Below are positions 36,185-50,269 of a stretch of 64,000 nt of DNA, in pieces (the stretch's first letter is position 1; each line of letters opens with the position of its first letter). The DNA is taken from NCBI RefSeq assembly GCF_963678975.1, contig NC_089281.1, positions 8,519,277 through 8,583,276 of the forward strand, read 5' to 3'. Both the position numbers and the translations under genes were made by a program. The notes beneath the pieces were generated by a model, which had not been told where the DNA came from, ran no database searches, and saw only the letters and a program-made list of their open reading frames with translations. This DNA is from Dysidea avara (lineage: Eukaryota; Porifera; Demospongiae; Dictyoceratida; Dysideidae).

Positions 36185-36352
36185 GCTGAATTCACGGCTA
36201 TCTGCTGTGTATTAATGCTGAGATCGAAGCGAAGCTCTTGAAAATAGCTTAATTATAAACAAAAAATAACTCTAATTGTTTAGCTAACTCCTCCCGTTTT
36301 ATGCTACAATCACGTGATTAAAGTTGCTTGGAAACGCATAGCAACAGTCAAT
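36185..36352. promoter_or_regulatory. Shared gap between the PH-protein and AK7 starts
   Basis: The 168 bp gap between divergent ATGs holds both promoters. It includes two GCATAGCAAC-like stretches near 36337-36346, a loose match to an RFX X-box half site. That would fit ciliary AK7, but it is speculative. Confidence 0.35.
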
Positions 36353-39300
36353 ATGGTGCGCGTGTTTGTCAACCACGTTGATACTTACAAGGGGAAGGCG
36401 ATTAGCAAGGTATAGTCGTACTGTATGGGATGAAAGGACGCAGTCAAAGTGTTTTTAGGTGTTTTCGTCTTCCGTGATTGGAGCAAGTTTGGAAGAAGAA
36501 AATGAAGACACCCAACCACCAGCCGATAACGTTTCAGCTAGTGCATCAGGTCAAAATGTTTATGAAGTGATTGGAACTTTCAATGATAAAACTAGTGAAA
36601 AGCCAAGCTGGGTGACGGAAATTATACCAGTAAGTAAATTTGGAGGTCCCACTGTAAATTCTTGGATTTTTTCCGCAGCACACAGACAATCCCAGTGAAT
36701 TTCTTCCAGTTCTTTTAACATGTGACATTATTATTTATGATGTAACATGGGAACAAAGTCAAACAGAAGAAGCATCATGGGCCATACAAGGTTTAGTTGT
36801 GTGCTTTATATTGATGTGATGTGAGTGTGTCATTTCTATAGCGTTACATGATCATTTGAGTGATTATACTACCCCAAAAATTTTCATTTGTTTATCAACT
36901 GTGCTTACATGGGCTAAGAGCAAACCTCTTGATCCAGTAAGTCTCATAATGTACATTGTGTGGTATGCAACGGATGAATGTACCAGTTAATTCTGTTGCA
37001 CTCCAGGATGATCCTGAGGTTCCTTTTACTGAAGAAGATTATCGTAGACGGAGAAACCATCCAAACTTTTCCAACCAAAACGCTACAGAAAAACTTGTTA
37101 TCAAACTTGGAAAAACAGTATGTGATTGTTCATCATCAAACTACTGTTGAAATTATCATACATGTAGGATAAAAATAAGCTTTTTACCTATGTCGTTGCA
37201 TCAGGACTAACTTATGGATTAGAAGAGGAAGTTTTTCATTTCTTTTTCAAGGTGAACTTTTTTTATTATTTGTATTGTTAAAGAAATTAAACTAACCAAC
37301 CCTTATAGGCATCTTGGCACGGTGAAATACCTGCTTTACCAGTATTTGGAGATGGTCAAAATGTAATACCAACTATACACATACTGGACTTGGCAAGGTT
37401 TGATTTCAAATTCTTCCAGGATTCTCACATTGTGTGGAATTGTTTAGCATCTTAGTAAATGCAGCTGAGAGTAAGCCAAAAGTTCGTTACCTTGTTGCAG
37501 TGGATGATTCACATTCAACATTAGAAGAAGTTGTTAGGGTAAGTCTCACAACATCAATAACTTTTTATGACCTAGACCAAATCCATCTGTTTTATCCAGG
37601 CTGTCAGCACAAACCTGGGTACTGAAAAGGTCACCATGATCCCAGCTAAAGATGGATTATTAATTAAAGACATCAGCGTTAGTATTATCCCAGTGGGTGC
37701 TTAGAATTACTTGGAGATATTTTGATAGCAATATGACTATGACCACTTAACAGTTAACCTCAGGATTGAGACTAACTTTGTAAAGGAGAGCATGCAGGTT
37801 AACTGGAAAGCACAGGTTAATACATGTGACTATAACAACACCCTAGAATGTATGCTTTTTTTTCAGAGTGGTTTAGTGGAAAATATTAGTGATGTGATCA
37901 AGGAATACAAGGAAGAAAGAGACTTGATTGTAAGGTGTATTTTTAATGGTGCATTCTTTAAGATACTCCTATCATACAGCCAATTAAAGTTTGCATACTG
38001 GGTCCCCCTCAAGTTGGAAAATCAACGGTTGTGGCAAAACTCTGCAAACATTATAAACTACATCACATCCATGCAGCTGATGTTATCAGACAGCACTTTG
38101 AGAAACTGGTACACATGTTCATGTACTTCAAAGTTTCAGAATGCTATAAAAACTACTTTAGGAACGGCAGGCATCTCGGGCGGATGAAGATGATGATAAC
38201 GAAGAAAGTGATGATCAAGCACAGGCTGCTCAAGAGATGCTGGAACTTTTCAAGGAAGACAAGGATCAAAACAGTGGCAGGCTAAGTGATCAATACATTA
38301 TTCAGTTCTACAAAGAAAGGCTTCTCTCAATGCCCTGCCAAAACCAGGTGACCACAAGACATAATGAGAATAACATATGTACTAATGAATTAACAGGGTT
38401 TTATCTTGGATGGCTTTCCAAAAACCTATGAACAAGCCAAAGAGTTATTTGCACCCCAAGAAGAAGTTGACGATACTGATCAAGATGCAACACCAGTCAA
38501 CTACAATCAACTAATCATGCCTGGTACGGACGTCAATGACCGTACTACTCTCTTGCTATATTTTGTACTCTACAGATGTAGTAGTGTCCCTTACAGCAAC
38601 TGATGATTTTCTTAAACAGAGAGTTATCAACTTACCTGAGAGTGTCATCAGTGGTACCCACAATAATGAAGAAGGTAGTTATTATTTTACTTTGTCTTTG
38701 TTGGTGTACTCCAGACATCTTTGCTGGTAGGGTTCATGCGCAGACTTACTGCCTTCCGGGAGCAGAATGAGGAAGATGATACCGTGTTAAATTACTTTGA
38801 TGAGTTGGAAATACATCCTGATGCTATTGGTATTTAATGAATCATCTTAACTGGGCTGCTAACAAATAACACTATGACTTAGATGCTAGTGCAAAGAGTG
38901 AAGAGATTGTAGAAAAGATCAAAAAACTGGTTGGAGAACCTAGAAATTACGGTAAGTTAGTGAAATCTGTTGTAATGTATATAACCTAGTTTGTCAGGTC
39001 TCACCCCTGAGGAAAAAGCTGAAATGGAAAGAAAAGCCCAGGAAGAATTAGTAAGCTTAAAGCATTTTAATGACTAAATGAAAATTTCTACTTCAGTTAA
39101 GACAGCAACAGCTGGCAGAAGAAGAGAGAGAAAGACAAGAAGCAGCAGAAAAGGATCTAAGGGAACAACGCAAAGCAGAATGGGTTAGTAAACAATGAAC
39201 AAAATGAACCGCTAAAACTACACGTACACCTTTAGAATGAGCACTTGGCCAAGGTACAGCAAGAAGAACAGGAGATGTTAGAGACACAATCCATCCCACT

Positions 39301-39486
39301 AAGAAACTACCTTATGAAACATGTCATGCCAACACTCACACAAGGACTGATAGAAGTGTGCAAAGTCAGGCCAGATGATGCAGTAGATTATCTGGTAACT
39401 AATTCCCTTCATGATAAATCTGAATGTCTTCTTTGCTTTCCATGTAGGCTGAGTACCTATTCAAACACAATCCACAAATTGACTGA
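36353..39486 (+). CDS. AK7: Adenylate kinase 7 (cilia-associated, with Dpy-30 motif)
   Basis: Axonemal adenylate kinase interconverting 2 ADP and ATP + AMP in motile cilia. Twenty-one exons fit in frame: 36353-36409, 36459-36629, 36679-36790, 36842-36936, 37007-37117, 37168-37251, 37309-37397, 37448-37538, 37600-37677, 37729-37815, 37867-37929, 37980-38108, 38162-38347, 38397-38523, 38576-38674, 38731-38829, 38883-38951, 38998-39050, 39097-39183, 39236-39394, 39448-39486. They give 694 residues (human 723). The N-terminal NAD-epimerase-like part contains [17 protein letters not shown] and [19 protein letters not shown]. The kinase P-loop is GPPQVGKS (about 354-361), and the lid/core motif is [19 protein letters not shown] coiled coil follows, then the Dpy-30-like end [20 protein letters not shown]. 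Introns are nearly all about 50 bp. Confidence 0.95.
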
Positions 39487-39717
39487 TCTTTTCAACCCAC
39501 ACACAATGGACATGTAATGTATATATTTACCCAGAGTCAAATATTTGTAGTAATATGTATGATATAAAACAAAGTTGTGTATAACAATGGGTTTCTAATA
39601 CTCAAAAAGCAACCATAGATCCATCCTTTCAACATACAACAGCCATTACAATACTATAATTTATATTTATGTAAGTTTGAAATTTTAATGAAAACAAAAT
39701 ACCACCTAAGAGGTATG

Positions 39718-40962
<1,245 letters not shown>

Positions 40963-41434
40963 GGTGGCGAATGTTCCACTAAACGTACACTAAGTGACAA
41001 CTTATAACTCAACACAAAATTGTTCCTCTTCTCTACTATTCCTTGTGTTAATCTCAGTGAAGAAGCGAAGGGACTGGTGCGGATGAGTAATATAAAATCA
41101 CGTGAGGGGTAGTCGAAACGTTTTCTGGTAGAATACGGAGAAGGACGCATAAAACATCTGATTGTCGCAACAGTTGCATTGGTTGTGGTATATATTTCTC
41201 ACGCACACAGTTGAAACAGTCTATCTACTACTGCATTGGAATTAGTGGCGGAGTTCAGTCTGACCACATGGACACGCCGGAGTTTTGAGCTGCTGCTTGG
41301 GAAGCCTAGAGTATTCCATTTACCATGTGTAATGCTGTCCACATGATGTAAGCCGATTATGGAACCATGAGGTAAAGATCAACACATGACAAGAAATGGC
41401 ATTTCAGTGATCTGAATCCTAGCTGGTACATTTA

Positions 41435-41746
41435 GGGGGCATCTCCAAACTGATTTTGGTACACTTAACGTCATAATGACGCTAACTTCAGACCCCCCTC
41501 CCCCCTCCTTAACGTCACACTATGAAAACAATGCATTGGCAATAGAAGCACAAAATGTTATATTCTTTACCTGAAAACATAGTCTACAAACAGTATAGCT
41601 GTTTAATCACGTCACTTTCTCTGTTCTATTGCTGTTTACACTATAACTGCTTTAATAAAAATTAATAACGTCATGGGCTGAACCCCCCTCCCCCCTTAAC
41701 GTCATTATGACGTTAAGTGTACCAAAATCAGTTTGGAGATGCCTCC
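41435..41746. mobile_element. MITE with 3-bp TTA target duplication (PIF/Harbinger-like)
   Basis: TIRs of about 45 bp: GGGGGCATCTCCAAACTGAT at the left and ATCAGTTTGGAGATGCCTCC at the right, with CGTCATAATGACG/CGTCATTATGACG at their inner ends. TTA flanks both sides (41432-41434, 41747-41749). 312 bp, no ORF. Confidence 0.8.
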
Positions 41747-42643
41747 TTAGACCCAATTAAGTCCCAACCCTGGTCCTTGAAGAGGGTATCCATTTTGATG
41801 TCACTCCAGGTGTATGCATCACCTAGAACCAAAGAACTGGCATCAAGAAGAAAGCTGCAATGGCCATGGGATATCATATAAAAACATATGTATGGGATTT
41901 GTCAAATAAAGCATTTTCAGGTGGTCAACATTTTTAAATTTTTCAGAAACACTGGGTTAAACTTTTAAAAATTAAGAATTGTGCATTAAATAAATCTAAT
42001 ATCTGTTAATATCTTTTTTGAAACCTCAGCTTGATATTATATGATAAAACAGGCTGATCATAAAATCTCATCATTCGTTGTCCAATGGAAAATACATGTA
42101 TTTTACACTGCATACAAAAACACTAATTTACAACCTTTAACTCACAAAATCACTATAGCACATCATACAACAAAAGAAAGTCCTTGAATTTCTATCCAAT
42201 GCCAACCGTACAAATAGGAAAATGTTGTCATAGCGACAGTTATTTACTGCTGATGATGACATAATACACACTCCATACTCTAACCTATTAGAAAATTTAA
42301 TTATCTCAGCAGTAAAATCCCAATTTACAAGTTGTTAATCTCAACCAAATTTGCTAAAGTTGGTATCATTCTACGCAGCGAAGGATGCTTAGTAAGACTC
42401 CGACCGTACAAAAATTGTTAAGCAGGTTAGTTTACAGATACATGTTGAAAAACATTTATTCTTGACTGTATTTTCATGATCATGCAGTCAAGATTGGTTT
42501 CCAATTTTGATTGTTGACTTTCATTGAAAATTTGTTGACCCGACTCCATTTATTCTTGCTATATTTTCCTGGAAAATAACAGCTTGACTGTAAATTCAAC
42601 CGCCTTGATTGTTGACTTTCGCTTTTGAATGTGCATAGTACAG

Positions 42644-42699
42644 TGGTACCAAGAGTTCATAATATATAGTAGCTACTAATATGAACTCTTGGTGGTACC
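42644..42699. repeat. Short palindrome, second member of the AAGAGTTCATAAT family
   Basis: GGTACCAAGAGTTCATA pairs with TATGAACTCTTGGTGGTACC around a short centre. It matches the ends of 32452-32517. Confidence 0.6.
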
Positions 42700-43370
42700 C
42701 CCTTTAAGCTGCACTTCAATATCACCAAATGACCAATATAGTTGTGCTGCTAGTGGCTTGGCAATATCACTTTGAAACTCTACCTGTATGGTTGTTTGCA
42801 CCACAGAGTTAACCCAGTACACCTAAGTCCCACTCTTGATTTGGCTATTATTGTAAGTAACACATGCACTCAGCATAGCACATAGTTTTTTTTTTTGTAG
42901 TCTTTCTTTAGTTGTGTATAATGGTATAAAGTTCCAAAAACAGATACCCTCTGCTGCGTAATGACATCGACTAGTGCACATGACCTCAATGCAACCTTAG
43001 TCTTGTCACCCAGGCTCTTATTCAAGCATTCTCATCAATTATAAATGTGCTCATTTTATAAGTGGTCATTAATATAAAAAACTTATATCCATGTTTGAGG
43101 AAGGAACTTGGTGACAAGAACTAGCTCAAGGAAATGCTTATAAATATGTAATTCTATAAATCTATGCTGTGACAATGTATGGCTATGCTACACTTAAGTA
43201 CACATTTTGAATTGTCTCAATGATTTTTTCTGTGAATGCTATCCCACTAGGGACCTATGAGAAGGCTTAAAACCTATACGAAGTGGTGACTTTAAGCAAG
43301 GGTACATATAGGGCTCTTGATAATCTATTAGATTGATTGCTACATCATACACACAGAGATGGTAGAATAG

Positions 43371-43614
43371 CGGAGTAACTACGACAAATGTTTTACCAAC
43401 CACAACTGAACTTCGAGCTTATCTCACCAATGATGCCATGAAATTAAGAGACCAGATACTTGAGCAATCTACACAACTTTATATTGAAGCATGGACTATA
43501 AATCAACAATTGGGATGGCCAACAGAATGTATAGGTGACAACAAGTGTGTATTGCTACCAATTTTAATGTCACTGCCTGGCACAAATGTCATCACCCAAG
43601 AACATGAAAAGAAG
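43371..43614 (+). CDS. Possible orphan exon, no family recognised
   Basis: An open stretch of 81 codons lies between an AG (43369-43370) and a GTAAAC donor-like site (43615). It contains ELRAYLTNDAMKLRDQILEQ and later GWPTECIGDNKCVLLPILMS, a composition typical of real protein. The upstream pyrimidine tract is poor and no partner exon could be found nearby. It could be an isolated exon of an unseen gene or a gene relic. Confidence 0.3.
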
Positions 43615-46560
43615 GTAAACTAACTTAACCCTTGCATGACTCCAAAGTTGTCTGCAAAAACGATAATCATGCAAGGGATTCTCTTGCTTTTTTTATTTCT
43701 TTTAACTCATCTATATGGACACTTACTGTGCCTAAAGTACTATTAGGCCGTGCAAAGTTAATTATATGTTTCTGGTCCTACCAATCCCCCAAAATTGACC
43801 AGGCTTGGATATATATATATATATTTTGCAACTTTTTGATGTGGTACGCTACATTTGACATAGCAGCACATGGAATACAATGTTAATGTATAAAGTTAGT
43901 GAGTGTTTACAAGGCATGAAAAGTATTATAAATTATTGTATGGTGATTGTGCAATTCATTCAGTAAAAAAATTGGCCAGGAAGGGAACCAGAAACATATA
44001 ATTAACTTTTCGTGGCCTTAGAGAAGTAGCTAAATTTGGAGTAACCTGCATGAAAATTTTCATCTTACCTGGTCATTAAGCTTTGCAGGATCGTGCCCGA
44101 TTCAGATACATTAAGTTTTGTTTGCACAGGCTTCTCTCTTGCATCCCCTGGTCTTGCAGTGGTATAGTAAACTGCAAAGTCCTGTACTGGATACCACTAC
44201 TGAATCTACATGTCTCATGGGGTGTAGTAACAGTAATAATAGAAAGTTACAACACAATGATTACAGTAGATTACTTGTGTTTCACTGAAGGCCTGTAGCA
44301 ATGTGCATGTGCTATAATAAAGCCAAAAATTGGTTTGATTAAAATTTCGGGTATATAGGAGTGGTGTTACAACAATTATAGCAAGATGAATTATTTGGGT
44401 TAAAGTGCATGTGTTCGTAAATCACTGACTTGATTGTGTTAAACCTTAAACACATTCCACAGCTCCAGAAGTTATGAATTTTGTTAGCTATTTGGAGAAT
44501 AATTTTAAAGCAATTTCTGATCTAGTCCTGTTATTGCAAAAGTTAACAATTCAAATGTTGAATTAAGCACTTGGCTACTTTAAAGATTTCATGAAGAAGA
44601 GTATAGTATATTATATATACATCAAGCAAATAATTAAACTTTAATTTCAGGAAATATGTGTTCAGTAATCTACTGTGTTGTCTCCAGGACCTGCAAGGAG
44701 GCTAACAGTATAAGCCTGTGAAGTAGGGAGTCAGAAATCTGTAGCTGAAAACTATGCTGAATGCAGAAAGAATCCCAGACCAGGTGGTGACTTCATCCAC
44801 AGACAGCTGCAGTTTAGGCAAGTTCCTGAGGAGTCACACAACCTGGGATCTTGGATTTCCTCTGCATTCAGCCTGTACTTATTGGAATAATTTTCTTGCT
44901 GCACAGCAGATGTGGTGGAGCAGGCCAATGCAGTGGAATTTAAATAAAAGCAACAGACATGAATGCTATGCTCTAGTTCTGGGAGTCTGGAGGCATTCCC
45001 AAAGGAAAACTTTCAGATATTAGACACTTGTTGTATGCTACTTATAGTACTTGCAGTTTTAGATATCATATAATCATGGTTGTTCTATTAGAGTGGTTGT
45101 ACAGTAACTCAATTTCTTTTCACTCAACAAACTCTGTAATATTATGTTGGCAATTGCTAGATAAGAAATCCCTCCAACTGAACTTCTGCCTGATAGGCTA
45201 GATATGAGCAAGAGTGAATAGTAAGAATTAGCTCTCTTTCTTGGTAAGACTGTACTACGGCCATAAGAGTAATTACTGATCAGCATGGTACAAAGGACTT
45301 GCACTATAGCTCTTTTGATAGCTCCTAGCTGCTGGAAACATGTTAGGAAATACACCTATGTCTATAGTATGTTCACATTGAGCTGAATCCTCAAAAACAT
45401 TTAATAACTCATGGATGCAATTACACACGATCTTGAAATTTGGCTCATTTGTAGTACTACTTGACCCGCTAAAAATATTTCAAAATCTTTTTGTTCAAAT
45501 ATTTGACATAATATTTACGGCCAATCAAAATTTTTGCAATACATTTCCTATGGGGAAGCCATATAAGTACAGTGTCCTTTACAGCCCTTTCCTGAACTTG
45601 CAATTGAGCCAAACCGTACATGTCTGTTGTTGACACCTTTGCTGTTACCAATAATCATCTGGTTGGCTGAAATGTTAACTCTGTTGAGAAAAAATCAAGT
45701 TTTAATTTTTAGCTGTTTTTCAGGATTCAGCTCAACGTGAACATACTATAGGATTTGCAAAAAGATACCACCTTCAGTTTCACACACAAAATTTGACCCA
45801 TATTTTGAGCTTTGAAATTTCATAACTTCTCTATCATTGCATACAATTACCTCAGTGAAGATACAGTATCTGCAGGCTTCACTTCGTTGTAAATTAAGAG
45901 CAACTTTATTAGTTTAAGGAGTTAACTGCTATAAGATTTTGTATATGCTATATGGCATGTAAAATGAGTGGAAAGTGAGAAGTAAGGAGCATACATGAGG
46001 AGGCAGCCTAGCGGAGCAATATTCCCACCCCCATTTTCTAACACAAATAGCATATCATGTCTATTAAAAGTTAAGTATACACACTGATGATCATATCTAC
46101 TGAAAATCACCCCAGGTATCACGATAATATGGCCCATATATTATCTAGACTATATGCTTTAATTAAGGTGTGGAAATCAAATTTCATGGAGCCACGCCCC
46201 TCGGTTATAGAAATTAGGCGTAATGCACGAAAAAACGAAACAGAAACTGAATGGATAAACAGAGAGTCTCAGACGACTGTATACGTTCCTACAGAATTTC
46301 TAGTCTACATAATATCTTTATTGGGTACAATTGCGACACGTTTCTCAGAAACTGCGAAGTGTGTGCGAAACACCATTACTGTGGAGGTAATTTGTGTGGC
46401 CTTACTACCACGATAGCGATGAAGATTGTGTAAAAAACTAACTGAAGGCGAGTGGACAACACGTGAGACGATTATCCTTTCCACATCCGATGACGTCATC
46501 AAAGCCGGTAGGAATGTTGGAGTACTTGCGCAATATAACACAACTTGGTCTGTGACCAAC
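43615..46560. other. Gene-poor stretch
   Basis: Apart from the TIR element at 45362-45751, only AT-rich sequence with short ORFs is present. A GC-richer piece at 46180-46440 is open on the plus strand for about 100 codons (46087-46416) but matches no family I know. Confidence 0.55.
45362..45751. mobile_element. 390 bp TIR element
   Basis: Terminal inverted repeats of 30 bp with one mismatch: CTATAGTATGTTCACATTGA at the left and TCAACGTGAACATACTATAG at the right. A truncated half of the same element lies at about 61930-62025 in opposite orientation. Confidence 0.75.
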
Positions 46561-46565
46561 AACTA

Positions 46566-48517
46566 GATTAAACCCTGAGCAACTAGGAAAGATTTTACAA
46601 CAGATGGAACATCTACAGATACTACATGTTCAGTGGAGTAATGAGATAGTACAATTGCTCACGCTAGTTGGATCAAAGCTTGAAGAACTTAATACGGTTT
46701 ATTGTTATTTACTATTACAAATCATCAGGTGTCCCTGACTCCATGGGGTCATGGCTACATCACTGGACATCAAAGCAATTTACACCAAAAGAAATTGAAC
46801 ATCATAATGACAACACACAATGATCATTTGTGACCGGATTTCACATAACAAGGCTTCCACACACACAAAATCAAACTTACGTTTTTACCAGAAATCATGC
46901 AGAAATGGATTGCTGGCCTAATACACTATCATATTCCACACTGTACTTCCTTCTGAGTTCAGGACTAGCAAGTCTGGTTTCTGTGGCAGCTTTCTTCCGA
47001 CCCTGTCAAAGCCACGAGTGGGAGATTGGTGCCATTGAATGGCCATGGCTTTGTGATAATGGTGTGTAGTGAGCTGGGACTTCATAGAGAGCTCGCCAAT
47101 AGTGTTCTCAGTCAATTTGGAGTGATTTGAGGGCCATGGAGGGCCATGGAGAGCCCAAACTTGAGAAAAGCTTCCCAAAACAGGGCTAATTTTGGGTATC
47201 AGAAATGTATACACCCACTCAGTGATAGCTAGTAAATAGATGCATACTTAGTGCAAATTTTGTTTGCACAGCTGTAGGCACTGGGAAGTTATTACACAAT
47301 GATTACTTAAAATCGCCATATCTCGAACGAAGCTTTGTGCGTCGAAGCCGGGTTTTGTCAAATTCAGTCACATTTATTCAAGGAGGATATGATACTGGAT
47401 GAGTGGCACAAGTCGCAATCTATACTTGACCATCTGGTCATGTTGGTCACCTCAAGTTGTACAACAAGAGATTTAAAATGCCTCTGAATCTTGCCCCTGT
47501 ACTGCCAGTGTTTCAGATAGAGTTTAGTCAAACAGCTAGCCTTCCATATGTCACTGCTAGCAAGTTTGGATTACTATAGGACTGAATAGAGATGTGTTAC
47601 TATTGACAGTCTGTATAGTTACTGTGGAAGATGTTTCATAAGGCGTCATTGAAACAGAAACCATCAAGTGTTCACAACGATTGGTTAAATCACAGGATTA
47701 GCAGTCTTGACTTTGTGACTGAGTTTGATGTATCTTTTTATAAATTTGGTGATACAGAGTTTGTCTCAATTAATTCCAAACACTTGGTACAGCTAGCTGT
47801 TACATGTCCTAACCTTCAGCAACTGAACTTAGAGAATAACAAACATTGTTTGAAAAGTTTGCGAGGTCTACTTACCACCGATTGCTAGTTCTTGTCACAA
47901 CCTACAAGGACTAAACTTGATGGGTATACCAGTTGAAGAGGTGGACAATCAGACACAATTCAGTGTGGGAAATATTGAGTGATATGAAGTTGACCCACCT
48001 AGCAGTAGAGTTGTGCGTCCTGTTACCGTCTACAGAAGACAACCAATAAAATTTGTTTCAGAAATTTTCTAGGTTGCAAGCATTGCAAACAAAGATGTCT
48101 TGTGACAAATGTACAAATAAATTTGTAGACAAAAGCTTGTTGATACTATCTCATTTTCCATTACTTATCCACTATATAAATAATGCATATGGCTGCAACC
48201 ATAACACTGCGCTACAGGACATTCTCACCAACTGTAAGATGCTCAAGTATTTAACACTTAAGCAAGACGTGATTGTACTCCACACCCTAGTTCTCAGTAT
48301 CTGTAATTTGCAACAGTTGTGTGTAGACAGTAGTGTTGCTGATCTTTCAGATACCTTCATGAAAGCAATATCATCCCACGGTGGACTGGTACATGTAGTG
48401 TTGTGTGTTGACTCGGTGACAACCAATGGTGCTCATGTGTTAGTGGAGAACTCCCCTGAATTGATGACGTTTCATGCCTATATTGACTTTTTTGATCCCA
48501 AAACGTATACAACATAA
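46566..48517 (+). pseudogene. Decayed leucine-rich-repeat (F-box/LRR-like) gene
   Basis: Plus-strand pieces carry LRR-like text: EQLGKILQQMEHLQILHVQ (46570 on), PNLQQLNLENNKHCLKSLRG (about 47810), CHNLQGLNLMGIPVEE (about 47895), CKMLKYLTLKQDVIV (about 48235) and ICNLQQLCVDSSVADLSD (about 48300). The pieces lie in different frames: there are stops near 47888, a frameshift near 47965 and an in-frame TAA near 48047. The final 154-codon ORF ends at 48517. A foreign repeat seems inserted at about 46830-47230. Family is inferred from repeat pattern only. Confidence 0.6.
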
Positions 48518-50269
48518 TATAGAGCTCTTGAGGCTACCCTCAAACTTATAATGGCCCACAGAAAACTGTTTAATCAGGAAGCTTCAAGGTGCTTGCAAAT
48601 GAAGATTACATAGATCCACGTGAAAAAGACCATTTCTCAGACTTGATGTCATTGTGGCACACACCTACAGTTTTTTAATATATAATTACTTTACAGCATG
48701 CATAACTGGTATATTTGCAAACACACTAACAATTCTTCTAGTTAAGTTGTTGTATACAGAAAATCCATTGCCCAGTTAAACCCTGTGTCAATGCATGCAT
48801 GGCCACAGGCTGCATTAAGTATAGTTATAGTAATTACTGCTTAGTGATTATATGGTCATACAGCTGAACCTGCCTCATCCACCATTGCTTTGTATAGATA
48901 GAGACCATCTCTCTAAATACTAAACTTTCCAATTGAGAAATTTATACACTAATTGACCTGTTTAAAATAATCACCTGCCTATTGAGACCAAGAAATTTTG
49001 GTAACCAGCATATACATGTTTCACTGCAGGAATTCATTTCCTTCATTAGAGAGATGTCTGCCTGGTAATGTAATATCAGAAACTCATAAGTGCAGCAAAT
49101 AAATTATAATGATGGTATATATTGTAAACCTTGAGGGTGTATATGGTGCATACATTTGTGACTAGAATAAGTGGATCCAGGGTTTGGCAAGACAGAAGTG
49201 CTTTAAATTGATGCACGGAAGATCCGAAAGCTAACATACTCAAATTTTAGTGTAGTTTATAGTGTCCAGTATCTGTATGATAGTTTATCTTTTCTGAGTG
49301 ACCTTAAGATCAGTGCCAGTTATGATATTCATGAGTGACTTGTGACCTTATCGCTGTGCCAGACACTACAGTATGTAAAGAGCAGTCACTATTCAGTACA
49401 TTCATAGTAGCACAGCAACATGCTAATATATAGGCAGGCTCATGATAGTATGGAATCTACTTGAGAAGTTATAAATACAATATTGCATGTGGTGACTGCT
49501 CTATTAGAGTATCTTGAGCATTGATGAATTTCGAAGTGTTTGCCCATGCATGATTTAGAGGGGAAGGGGGTGCATGTCCCTAGCCTCATTTGGCAGTTGG
49601 TTGCCTGATGCACGACATATAACACTATATTATTTTACGTGGGAGGGTTCTGCAAAATTCAGTGGTAAAGTTAAAGGGATCTCTTTATGTTCATCTTGGA
49701 TCCACTCCTGTATAATATGCTTGTCCACTACTTTGTTACCTGATATTATGATGATCACAAAAGTTGACTATGTACTGCACAATGCTCACATATCAACTAT
49801 AGATCATGCTGTATTGTATGATATACTGGAGTGCCATTTGTTACACATGAGTCCTACTTCTTTACTACATATACAACTGTGGTGCTTACCATCATGGTGC
49901 TTACCTACCCCCAGCACATACATGCATAGCTACTTGCTGTACTAGAGGAAAGGAACATTACATTTCCCTGAAATAAAAGAAGCAGCTCAACCCATGCATA
50001 AAATTATACTGCCAGTTGGTAAAACTGATACAATGGACTAACAGTGTTACATGACAAAATACAATTTCATGATTACAAAAATTCTATTCCAACTGATATG
50101 TATAGTGACTGTTCAATATGATAGATCTTGTACAGGTCACTAATATCACCCCTTGAGGGGACAATTATACTCATAGCAATGGAAGGTATATAGAAGAATT
50201 CCTCCTCTGTATAAAATGACATCATAAAATCACTAGCTTAACTTACATATAATTATGTTGCTGTAACAT
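48518..50269. other. Intergenic, no gene recognised
   Basis: AT-rich sequence with short ORFs. From about 49960 it becomes similar to 57640-57936 and 63600-63869, the 3' flank shared by the duplicated cysteine-rich genes. Confidence 0.55.

Larger units (their letters stand above)
40963..43370. other. Gene-poor stretch upstream of RAB1
   Basis: Contains the RAB1 5' region, one TIR element (41435-41746) and one small palindrome (42644-42699). The remainder is AT-rich with short ORFs only and shows nothing recognisable. Confidence 0.6.

Noticed and set aside
46087..46416. 109-codon plus ORF as the N-terminus of the LRR pseudogene
   Set aside because: No LRR or F-box pattern could be seen in it, and no frame link to the LRR pieces.
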